64,000 nt of DNA from Trichoplax adhaerens (lineage: Eukaryota > Placozoa > Uniplacotomia > Trichoplacea > Trichoplacidae). The notes under the pieces are model-generated. The model was not told where the DNA came from. It ran no database searches and worked only from the letters and a program-made list of their open reading frames with translations. The stretch covers positions 1,437,407-1,501,406 of the forward strand of contig NW_002060953.1 of NCBI RefSeq assembly GCF_000150275.1, written 5' to 3'. A program made the position numbers and the translations under genes. Shown piece by piece: positions 25,297 through 36,516 of the stretch (its first letter is position 1; the number at the start of each line of letters is the position of its first letter).

Positions 25297-26451
25297 ATGC
25301 AAGTTGTTGTTAAATCGCAATCAGGAAATTTACTGTTGCTCCAAGGTGAAGCCAACGATACTGTTCGTGATTTAAAGGAGAAGTTATATTATCATGTACA
25401 TAATCCGCCATCACAACAACGTCTAATCTATCGTGGTAAACAACTTGATGACGAAAAATTATTAACATCTTATTCTATTGCCAATAATGCTTTAATTCGC
25501 TATTTACCAGTATCAAAGGAAGAAATTCGATTGAATTGCAACCTGTTTACGGGGCAGTTTCTATCGCTCAATGTTGAGTTAGATCAAAGCATTTGTCATG
25601 TTAAAGAACTGTTACATCAACAAACTAATATTCCTATGGAAAAACAACGATTACTATTAGCTAATAAGCAATTGAAAGATACGGAAACATTACGTTGTTA
25701 TGGAATGCAAGAAAATGATACTATCAACATGGTATTGAAATTACCTCGTCGTATACCTTTACATATTAAAATGAATCATGATAAAACTATAACTATTGAA
25801 ATCGAATCGAATAGTACTGTCGCTGACATTAAAGAAGTGGTGTTTATTAATAATAATATGCCGCCAAATAAACAACGTTTAACGTATAACGGGAAAGTCA
25901 TGCTGGATTCAACAACAGTCGATGACTATGGTCTTAAAAATTATGATACTATCTACATGATACACCGTCGGAAATCACGAAATCAAGCCGTTATTGTTCA
26001 AATGGAAAATGATCAGACTTTAAGTGTACCAGCTAAAGAAGATTCTACCATTCAAGAAATTAAACATTTAATTGAAGAACAAACAAACATACCTTGGCGT
26101 CAACAACGATTATTACATGATGACGTTCTACTTAATAATTCCTCGACATTAGCTGATTGTCAACTGCAATTGCCTTGTCAATTGCAATTATTTTCATCAG
26201 ATATCTTGCAGATTTATATACGACTTTCAGTGGGTAAGCAATTGTCACTGGAAGTCTTAGAAATGGATAAAATTTATGATATTAAAGGTAGGATTGAAGA
26301 TAAAGAAGGCATATCTATTTTACAGCAAACATTACGATTTAAAGGTAAAATTTTGAAAGATCAAACCACTCTAAAGTCTTGTGATATCGGTAGTGGGTCT
26401 ATTCTGCAACTTAAAATTAATGTAGATGATCGAAATTGTTGTGTTATGTGA
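25297..26451 (+). CDS. Penta-ubiquitin-like protein with C-terminal CaaX box, 384 aa
   Basis: Intronless frame from ATG 25297 to TGA. It holds five ubiquitin-like domains head to tail: about residues 1-72, 77-149, 153-224, 230-300 and 304-376. Spacing is 74-77 residues, close to the 76 of ubiquitin. Each repeats the ubiquitin pattern of a basic beta strand, an IKE/VKE-type helix, PxxxQRL and a late GxxLxDxxTLxxY-like stretch (for example PSQQRLIYRGKQLDD). No domain ends in Gly-Gly: the junctions read EE, RR and similar, so processing to monomers and conjugation are unlikely. The protein ends in CCVM, a good CaaX prenylation signal; Met at the last position favours farnesylation. Known CaaX ubiquitin-folds (UBL3/MUB) have a single domain. 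The likely role is a membrane-anchored ubiquitin-like scaffold; this is inference. A splice acceptor (CCTTCCATTCAG) ends 15 bases before the ATG. Confidence 0.9.
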   Translation: MQVVVKSQSGNLLLLQGEANDTVRDLKEKLYYHVHNPPSQQRLIYRGKQLDDEKLLTSYSIANNALIRYLPVSKEEIRLNCNLFTGQFLSLNVELDQSICHVKELLHQQTNIPMEKQRLLLANKQLKDTETLRCYGMQENDTINMVLKLPRRIPLHIKMNHDKTITIEIESNSTVADIKEVVFINNNMPPNKQRLTYNGKVMLDSTTVDDYGLKNYDTIYMIHRRKSRNQAVIVQMENDQTLSVPAKEDSTIQEIKHLIEEQTNIPWRQQRLLHDDVLLNNSSTLADCQLQLPCQLQLFSSDILQIYIRLSVGKQLSLEVLEMDKIYDIKGRIEDKEGISILQQTLRFKGKILKDQTTLKSCDIGSGSILQLKINVDDRNCCVM

Positions 26452-26875
26452 GATATTTGCAAGGAAGGAAAGTATCTCACGGGTTATATTCGTTATTGGT
26501 CGTCAATGTGAATCGATCGCTTATAGATGCTATTTTTGAATATAAGACTATCATGGATTTATGGTATCATTTAGATGAGGTAATAACAGTTAGAATAGCA
26601 TGTTCGATTGTAAATGTTCCTCTTCTATTGATTATAATAATAATAATGAGCTTGTTTCCTCTGCTGCGACATAAAAATGTTCATATTATAATTCTAATGA
26701 AGACATATCATAAATAGGCTCAATAGTTCCATTAATAAGATTGCGGTTACAGATTAGTGGAGATTCGATTAATGCAAAGCCTAGTATTGCAAGTGCAAGA
26801 CGGCTTAATGTCAGAATTGCTCAATGCAATCGTGTGATAGGCTTGTATTTGATGAAATAAGAATTCGACTCCATC

Positions 26876-27490
26876 GGTAATTTTGTAATTAGGATATAAC
26901 GATGGTATCATATCACCGAGGGTATAATAAATAGATACGAGTATATTACGAAGGATTGAAATTAGCACGATTATTACTGAATTAATATGATTCTTGGGTG
27001 ACTTGATTAATGTTATACTATATATTCATCTTATTTTATTGCTAATACTGAATTAAAGTGTTTCTCGCGTGGTATGATTAGCGTTATGCCTAATGTTATT
27101 TCATGGCTAATAAATGGCTAAAATTTTACTAGCTAGAATTGGAGTCGATAAGTAATTTTGTAATTAGAATATAGCAATTCTATCATATCACCTAATATAT
27201 AATAAATAGATGAAAGTCTAAAGGATTACAATTACTATGATCTATGATGATAACTACTAAATTAGTATGATTTTCGTGTGACAAGATTAGCGTTGTTTCG
27301 TGGCCAGTGAATGGCTAAAATTTTAATAGCTTGAATTTAGGTCTATCGTTAACTTTGTAATTAAGATATAACGATTGTATCGTATTACTTAAGAGACAAT
27401 AAATATATAGGATGATAGCTACTGAATGAATGTGATTCTTGCGTGGCAAGATTAGCGTTATTTCAGGGCCAGTAAATGGTTCAAATTGGA
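26876..27490. repeat. Diverged tandem repeat, about 3-4 copies
   Basis: The element GGTAATTTTGTAATTAGGAT recurs with changes at 26876, 27151 and 27348. Each copy is followed by a stretch like ATATAACGATNGTATCATATCACC and AATAAATAGAT. A second element, GATTCTTGCGTGGCAAGATTAGCGTT, recurs near 26990, 27059, 27269 and 27431, followed by CAGTAAATGGCTAAAATT. The period varies from about 160 to 275 bases. No open frame is conserved across the copies. Confidence 0.75.
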
Positions 27491-30400
27491 TTAGCTATAG
27501 TTCCAGTTATTTGCCTACGGCTAAGGGAATAATGATCGGTGTACGCGCCTGTTTTGCTAGATATGGGGTATAACTCGCTTGCAGGCTAATTCCAATCGGG
27601 CTCTAAACAACATTTATTGATATTGCATTTTCCTGCTTTTCGTCTATAGAAGTTAAGCTAATTGGAAATACGAGTTCATGGTAATCCATTTGAAATAATG
27701 GCTAACAACGTCTGCTGCAATCTTCAATTTTACACATATTTACTTAAAATATGTAAGTAGCACCTGATTACGATTTTATTTTGCCATAGCTGATATTGAC
27801 TTGTTCCAATCAAGTTTTAGCTATTGCGGCACTATCCACTCATATTATGACCAGCCACAATGATTAAGTGTAATCTTTATTTACCTTTGTAAGATATACA
27901 TTCTACGTATGATATCGATTATTTTGCGTGAATGTTTTTAAATGAAGGCCATGCCCATAATTTGATTCATAGCCGCATGATATCTGAATAATTATGATTG
28001 AGTAAATGGATTGTAGTTCAGAGCGATTATCTAATGTGCCTTATAACATTTACTTCTTTTCTCATCTCTTTTTTTAAAGAAGAATTGACGGGTAGCATTA
28101 GCTTCGTTCTTTATACTATTCTTGATTGACATTATTAGCTAGTGGCTCCGATATGAAGCGCCGAGATCTTTTCTTAGTTCACATTTTCATCGTTCTAGTA
28201 AAGTAAATTCCTCCTGTTACAACATTTCTCCACCTCATTCATTGTCACTTTTCTAGTTCGAGTAGGTGGGTGTTACAAATTGGTTTTGTAACAAGAAAAG
28301 AGTTAATTAAACTAATTTTACGGTTTTATCATTAATTACCTCCAATTCTGGGGTACGTTAGTCAATCATTTTAATAGTTCACGATCATAGCTTTTATATT
28401 CATGTAAGGATTGCACAACAGCAAAGTAGGTTATACTAGTCGTCCACTCGGGAGACGACAGCTCACGAAAAATGTTGCAAACAGGACCTTAGTTAACGCT
28501 AGTCTATTTCTTTAAATTACTTAATATATATATATACAGATCCCCCAGTAAGTTACAGATCAATGCTTAGTATATCATATCGGTAAAGTATAGTCGTAAC
28601 AGTGGGTTGTCATCAACAGGTTTAATATCCAAGTGATTAATGGTGGATAGAGGCATAACTGTCCACTTTTGTGATTGGTATACAGCATATTAAGCCTGTA
28701 CACAATACTGTACATTGGCTCGCTGATGATTCAATAATGTATTAATAAGAACATTGATTTATTCAGCGTCCTTCTTTACCCAGCAGTTATTTTGAATTCA
28801 ATACTGTAGTTTTTCAATATTTTTTTTTTTAATCAGGGTTGAGGTTGATCAAGCGGTTACATTTACAGCCTACCTACGTGTATACTAGGGGTGTTTACTA
28901 TCGAGTTAGGACTCAAGCTGATCTCTAAATTTCAGCAATGTTCCAGGTGATTTAACCTCACTACTGCATGCGTATGTCATTGCTTTATCTCATGGATTTA
29001 GGCGCCTTGTGAAATGGACTTCGTGGCATGATTCTTTTCTTTAACCGGCCATCTAGGTTAGGATGCAAAGGCATGTCCACATGTGTCCAACACTGGACGC
29101 ACTAGCGTGCCATTAGGGCAGATGTCCTATTGATATCGAGGACTTGTGATGAGGGTAACAGCTGGAAGAATACAATGCTAGTCACCCATCAATATTTTTA
29201 CACCTTGTTATCATGGATGGATAAGATGCACCTTCATCTCTTCTACAGTATAGACACGATCGAGGTCAATAGAACCATAGAAATGGCTAGAAATATGCAA
29301 ACGTTGCTGTTGTCCTTTGCAATGAAGAAAAACATTTGCCACCCATCTTGACAATGGATAGGCGATCCTGCTGTGCTGACGTGGTGATGGAATCGATGAT
29401 GCAGAAAAGGGACAAGCTCGTTGGGTTTCTTTTAGCTCTATGAATAGAATACACGTAGTAGAAAGTAGCATGTGTCATGGAAACACTGTGGAGTTTTCTC
29501 TCTCCTCTGGTGTATGATATTGCAAATTCTAAGTCTGAAAGATGAGTGCATACATCATTGCATATACACTGTTCTTCGACCTAAATTTAACGGACGAATG
29601 TATGATTTAGCGGTATTTTGATGGACCCATACCGTTCTTTACATCGAGGTAAGAGATTTTTCTTCCCTCGAAGACTATCTCAGGCTGTTGATTTGGATAC
29701 TATGCCGTCGAAAATGACTGCGGCTCTCATGGCTCATACTCAACCATGTTGACAGCGATTTGTTCTTGAAGAGTATTTCTCTTCCAGCAGAATGACTACT
29801 ATAGTACGCTACTGCATACCGTACCGTACTAGAGTGGTTGATCACATCGTTATTGAACAGTATCTTCTAGGCCACCGTACTTACCTCTAATCTCGATGCA
29901 TTTCCATTCAAGAAATCGTAGATCTCCATACTCCAACTACTCCATTGGCCGTCCATTAAGGAGGCCATGGATTTATTTAGTTTATAAACTAGCCATGTTG
30001 CCATTTTTATTTTTGGAGATGAGGTCATGCTTGACCGCTGGTACGGTACCAGCGACAGGGTACGATACGGAAACGCGGACAGGCAGACTGCAATGAACCA
30101 GTAATGAGGATGATGATACAGCCCAGCGAGTCTGATACTGTGACTATCATGCGAATGATTGATGCTGGTACTAGCGGCTCCGTGTACAGTATAAAGTACT
30201 GTAAACTGGATACTGTAATGACAGTACTATGTATCGATACTGTCCCGGTCCCGGTCCGGACTAATCGAGTCCCTAGACTTGGCCGGAGCGATTACTTCTT
30301 CCAATCTAGCGCAAAATGGCTGACAAATATCAATACGATTGGCGCCAGGATAAGTCGTTATTCCAGGCTCCAGGTAATGAAATGATAATTATAGTTAGCG

Positions 30401-31370
30401 TGTTTGATAGGCAATACAATGTCCATCTCGGTTCGAGTAGAGTGTATGCATGTTTTAGACTTGACATGGTTTGATTATAAGGTGGAGTGGATAGTCCTTC
30501 GACTCCGTTTGGACAACAACAATAACAACAATTAGGCTTGACCGTAGTAAAACAGATAGAAAAGAGGGCCTAGCGTTCAAGAATCATCATTCTAGGACAA
30601 TTTATTCTTCGATTGCTATCACAGTGATCGATCAACTCCATTATACGATATAGTAGACATCAAATAAGGCACTAGGATTCACTATCGATGGAGATAAATG
30701 AAAGTAATCATGTTCATCAGTAGGGCACCAAGAGTGCTTTTACCTTACGCAAGTAGGATCGGTACTTACTATCGAGTCGACTTATTGACAACCCAACTAG
30801 GATAGAGTTGTCTACCCACTGGAAAGCGTAGACTTACTAAACTGGCAGCTTATAACTTAAAATGTCCATCTACCCATGTTGTAGCTCAATCCATACGAGT
30901 GGAAATGAGAATAGAATAAACAACAACTTGCGACCACGTCATCACACTATCACAGTGCTATCCAAATCTCTCTTGAAAAATGGCATCAACTATGCAATTA
31001 GACCCAATAGTGAAGCCCATGGAATGGCCCTCTCCATGGAATTGCCTAGATAGAAATTCATCAACGTCAACGCTGTATGCCTACATTATGTTGTTTAGCT
31101 TTTACTCTCCCCACAATCCGGCCCCAAATCCATTCTCAGACCTGCTGCATTAAGCATGTGAAATGGCAATGATTATTATTTTCCATTTCCTTCAACTTGT
31201 TCTCCATGACCGATTGCTTTCCTTTCATGATTATATAATAAGGCAAGGTTGAACACTTGAAATGATTTCCTTTTACTTCCATGTCCTTCCTGAAGTAAAG
31301 GGACCTTTGTGAAGGTTGTTAGAGTCATGATTCATTTAAAATTGATCATCATGTCTGATTTATTGTATCA
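27491..31370. other. Intergenic; a GC-richer patch of unknown nature at about 28.9-31.1 kb
   Basis: The left part is AT-rich with no gene seen. From about 28.9 to 31.1 kb composition shifts towards GC and contains GTAC-type palindromes (29803-29835, 30185-30230) and a small CCCGGTCCCGGTCCGG run near 30243. Open frames of 60-90 codons occur on both strands (29130-29351, 29896-30096, 30104-30385, 30862-31053). None shows domain motifs, splice support or protein-like composition. A decayed repeat element is possible. Confidence 0.45.
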
Positions 31371-34300
31371 ATGGAATTTAAAACTGTCCAAGACCGTCAA
31401 GCGAGAGAAAGTAAAACATGCTGTTTTCCTTTCTGTCAGTTTATCCGATCAGTTTGCTTCGGATTTATCCATTTCATCGATCCTTATTTCTCTCCCATTT
31501 TATCAAATGTTTTACTGTTAAAATATCAATCAAGAGACTTTCAAGTTGAAGTGCATTCTCCGTATATAACGTTCACTGTGTAATACAATCTCCATCAACT
31601 TATATTTGATGTTCCCTCTTTCAGTCACTACTTCCGATAGTGCTCACTGGTATGATGTAGCACCAAACCTAACGGATACCGCAAAGGAGATCAGCACGGA
31701 ACATAGACTAGCCGACATGATGGGCCAGGAAAGAGAACAACAGACACGTTTACAAGCTGATGAAGCATTATTGAAAAAATTTGAACTCGAGAAGCAAGTC
31801 AGGTGTGTAGAAATGTTGACCCACCAGTCAATGGTAGTTTACATTCCTCTTGGAAGCTACCTTTCAGAATGAAATAAATATTTTATTACTTCTCGTTAAC
31901 ACTATTATTTAGAGAACGCCGAATCGACCACATACAAACTGAAATTGATACGGAGATAAGGTAACTATTGAATAAATTGACGTAAGAATGGATAAATCCA
32001 GTCGTTTGACCATAATGCTTCTTACCAAAGTGACCTTGTGATTTCAACTATCTGGTCTCATCGATACAGTCTATGCCGTAGTTATTGAATACTGTCAACT
32101 GCAAAAAATTTTAGAATAGTCTCATTATACGATCTGGCTTGTGATTAAAATGATACAGAAAGTAGCGTAATAATCATGATTAAAACTTATGTAAATATTA
32201 ATAAGTAACAGAGTACACCATGTTCGATTGTAGTCTAGCCTGAAAAACGATATCGTCATAAGTGATTGTAATGATTTAAGCTAATTACAGTAGTTATGTC
32301 TAAGAGTTAAGAACCCATACACAATCCTGATAAACGGTTTAGGGTACAGAAATTGGGCCATCCCAAATAATTATAACATCTTTTAAATTACAGGAGTTTT
32401 AATGAAAAATCCGATAAAGATGTCGAGGAATGGATAAAATCGCGCTATGTTGAAGCCGATGCGGCTGCATCTAGATATGCTTCTAAAACTGAAAGTAAGA
32501 ACTTTGTTAGTTGATTCAAGTTTCTTTTCTAGAAGTTACATCATAGCTTAATGCACTACGACTTAAATGGTACACACAAAACTCGGTACATTTTAATATG
32601 TGATGTTGAATGTGCTACAATAGGTCAAGGAATGCGAGAGAAAGAGAATGGTCAGTATTCAATTAGAGTATTTTATGATACACTTTGTAAAGTAATATCA
32701 CCATTGCTGGGAAACTTTTAAATAAGTACTGAATGCTTTTTGTAAAAATTGTTTCATTACATATTTAATGAATACCACTTTCTCATTTTCTTATCATGTA
32801 CTAGCAAAAATAGCAGAGTCATCCTCTTCTGAAGTAGTGAATGCTCCTTCTGCACCACCTTCATGTATGTGTTTTGGGAGTATAATTTGAATTGACGTTC
32901 GATATCATAATGCAATACTTTAACCTTAGATTCTGAAATTGAATTCGAAAGTCTTGTTGCAAAAAGCCATTATCCAGTCGAATTTCAGTCCCATAAGTCA
33001 ATTGAGGTAACATAGCAGGCGTAGCATCATGAGAGCTATGCGTTAATCCTTTTCGTAATAGAAGCTAGTTACAGTACATAGATTTGATTTTAAAATATGG
33101 CAACAAACTTGTTTTCTTTAGGGACAATATGCTGCTTCTATACGGTTGCGCCCATTAAATCCTGACGCGGATAATCTGTAAGATATCCAAGTTATATTCT
33201 TTGAGATAAATGATAAAAACTTGTGATTACAACAGGCTAGTACTGGCATGTATAATAATTGATTTATTTTATTTTATTTCTTGCTTGTATTCGGTACCGT
33301 TAGTTGTTGGAAATGTTACTCTCAGATTGAAGACAAGGCTGCTTGCGAAGATGCCGAAGGCAATATTTTGCACCAAGATTGCTACTTTGACATAAAATGT
33401 AAGTATTGAGATTTTTTGTATAGACTGTAATTACTAATAGCATGTATATTTGCAATTAGTAGCCTATAGTATGTAACAGTACGAATTGAAATGAACGGTT
33501 TGTATATATATATTCCTTGATGAAGTAGATTTTTTATAACTCCCAATATTTATATTGCTATCGTAGTTCCCAAGTGCGATTGGTGCTTTTACAAAATAAG
33601 TCCTGCGGAAGATAAGGTTCGACTTATACTATTAATAACATTTTTAGCTTATCGAGAACAAATTTAAAACAGTTATTATTAATTGCATTGAATTAAGGAA
33701 GAAGGAGTGAACTTAAACTTTGTTATTTGTAAAAAAGAAGACGAGTATTGCACTTTTCTCAAATGATTGTAAATTATCGCTAGGTAACAAGTGCTCATCC
33801 GTGCATTTTATAAATATTTTTCAGCCTTCGTTATTTAGGCCCTCTGACTATACGATAATGTACAATGCGGAACTGTTAAATAAGATAATAAAAAAAGCTA
33901 TGATTACTTTTCATCAGGACCGGTAACCTTTTCGCGAATTGAGATCTACCAGCATAGTTTATCGTCAGACCTTTTGTAGTTACTGTAACTCGTATACAAG
34001 TGGGAACGCAACATTACTCTTTTCGTATTTTCAACCTACTATGAAGTAACTAGTTTTAATTACCCAGTGACTGACCCTAGTTACGGTAAAGGAATGACCA
34101 CAACATAAAAATTATTATCCTTGAGTTACTGTACTGTATACATGTTAATAACAATCTGTCGGAGCTCATAGTAATGTTATGTATCAGCAATATTCCTTAG
34201 AATCTGTACTGCAATCATTTCAATTGGGATCTTACGTACACACTAATTGAAACATTTTTTTTCTTGATAAATTTTGAAGAAAATTTCGGGATTTTGGTGC

Positions 34301-34770
34301 AAATTCGAAGGTAAAAGATATCATCGAGAATGCTATGAGAAATATTCAGGTCCAAGGTCGGTTAGAAGTTAATTTATTACTTTCTAAATCCTTATCACCC
34401 TAACTAGTAATAATTGTGTCGACATGATTTATTTATTTAATTCCGCCTTCAATGGGCTGTATGCGTTATCATTATGATTATGGTTATTGTCAGAGGCTAT
34501 TTTCTTGCTGATGAAATGTATTGTAAAAATTAGGTGTACCGTTTGTTTCGATGTCATTATTACAAGACCTACTCAGGATTTCTGTGGCAAATTTATTCAA
34601 AACAATGATAAGGTATTGCCTGATTTGAAAACCTACCGTAAATTCTATATTGAAAACATTTGGATTGATATGTAAATTCTAATGCATTATCAATATGTAT
34701 TTTTAAGCTCTACCATTTGGAATGCTACAAGAAAAGAAAGCTAGCAGAATTGAAAGCACGCCGAAGTTAG
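31371..34770 (+). CDS. Coiled-coil protein with three LIM/DA1-like zinc modules, 316 aa
   Basis: Thirteen exons: 31371-31410, 31625-31802, 31913-31960, 32394-32494, 32624-32650, 32805-32864, 32930-33006, 33122-33177, 33304-33398, 33567-33616, 34280-34356, 34534-34612 and 34708-34770. Phases agree throughout and sum to 951 bases. Residues 1-100 are charged and helical, then a Ser-rich linker follows. From about residue 197 there are three C2HC modules: CWKC...HQDC, CDWC...YHREC and CTVC...YHLEC. Consecutive modules are each joined by eight residues (CYFDIKFPKC, CYEKYSGPRC). That spacing, and the segment PKCDWC...FW, resemble the LIM-like region of plant DA1. The zinc-peptidase region of DA1 is absent. 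It probably binds partner proteins through the zinc modules; partner and compartment are unknown. Exon 1 and the donors after exons 10 and 11 (GTTCGA, GTCGGT) are the weakest points. Confidence 0.75.
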
Positions 34771-36516
34771 AAACGGAAGCTCGATTATTATAAAGGGATT
34801 ATCATACCTATAGCAACAATTTGCTGATGTACTATACGTTATCACGGAGGAATATTACTTTCTTGCCATCATTTAGATATTGTGCCCATGGTACAAACAA
34901 ACAGTATTACTCGGGGCTGTAATAATATTGAATATGATTGATTATTTTCAATTTAGCATCAGTGATTGATCCTATTATAATTTATTATTTCTAGTTGGCG
35001 CTACGCGTCGATATCATTGCTGTTGAGTCGAAAATATAAAACAGGGAACCTGTAAATTTTAATTCATTGAAAAACTTCTAGCCTCTCACTATTGTAAACT
35101 TGAGAATAAAGATTTATGCGTGTGCTAGTATGTATCCATAGTAGTGATTTTAGAGTGTAGTTACTGTAGCTAATTTCAATATGATAACGTAGTATTGTTG
35201 AATACAGTTGTCATTTCTTCTATCGTGTAATATACTTGGACCAATGACCTTGCATTTTAATTCAATGATGAATCCACTTTTTATGAGTATATAAGACTCT
35301 TGCTGGTCGACAATAGTAATAACATTGTAAGGCTAGCGCCTATCATCATGCTCTGTATAACTTTCATTTGTAATTATCGATAGGAAATAATATATGAGTA
35401 GTCAGACTACAGTTTTTTAACTTAATTTTAATGGAATAAAAAATTTAGAATAAGTTGAGCTGTTTGCGTTGGTTTCGGGAAGGCATGCACAATTGAATTC
35501 TCCTGTCCTGGCAAAATTTTTTATATTAATGGTGGAAATTTGAACTTTATTAAAGCATACGAACCTACTTTAAGTGATCGTTCCCCTCTCGTAACTATAC
35601 AATACTGAATTAATAATATTTAGCTGTAGTAATGTTGCATCTGCTTACGTGTCTTTAAGTCCAATTAATACACATAGGATCAAATAACTATTAGCTATCG
35701 TGTTATAAGCGTTTGTCTGATAGTTCAAAGTGTGTAGCTCAATGCATCCATTACCCATTTCCTAATAATTGTTTTATGAATAAACGTGCTAATACGAAGG
35801 CGCTGGCTTGTGTCAACAGGTAATTTTATTACTACAGTATAACTCTACTGTACTGCTTGTCGTTGCTGATTGTGTTGGCAGCCATTAACTGTAAGTTTAA
35901 GCTTAACACATAACAGCTTTGCAAGATCCAAGATCTAATGATCATTAGCTTTGCTACTCACAAAGCTATATACTTTACAGTACTTCCAAAAGCAACTACT
36001 ACAACAGTGTTTTCCTGTCAGCATACAGAAACTACAGCTAGCTTGATAAATAAATACCTAAAATGATTCTGTAGAGAAATCAACTACTTCCCAAATTATA
36101 TCAAGGTAGCGTGGAATAAATCGTATCCAGAGGATATGGTTTAATGGCCATTTTAACAGCGAACCATCACTAGAAACAGTTTAAACTAGCTATCGATAAA
36201 GATGCCATCAGGTGGTTTTGATGGACTTGGCTAAATGGCTCACTTTGCATTAAATTATGCAAATTAAGAACTGTATAAAAACAAGTCTATAGTGTTATAC
36301 TATACCGCTAGATATTATAGCATAGGGATAATACTGTTTAATAACAGGCTGTGATAACTTGTAATAACACTAAGTAATGTATTTATATATCATACTGGAT
36401 TCAGATTTAGTTATAGCCAGCAGCAAAGTAATCTAGCATCGGCGGACTTGATCGCTTACAATTTTACTGTGTTTACTCATTTTAGAACTACATTGATTTC
36501 ATTTTGCTAGCCGAAA
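34771..36516. other. Intergenic, no gene seen
   Basis: AT-rich sequence between the LIM-like gene and the alcohol dehydrogenase, both on the plus strand. Scattered short CAGTATAAC/TACTGTAC motifs occur near 35835-35860. A splice acceptor (TTTTGCTAG) at 36502-36510 probably belongs to a 5' UTR intron of the dehydrogenase. Confidence 0.5.

Noticed and set aside
26436-26717. Plus-strand frame of 93 codons overlapping the end of the poly-Ubl gene
   Set aside because: It starts inside the upstream coding region in another frame and has no protein-like motif.
30433-30450. GGTTCGAGTAG resembling a tRNA B box
   Set aside because: It does not match the GGTTCGANTCC consensus, and no cloverleaf or A box is present upstream.
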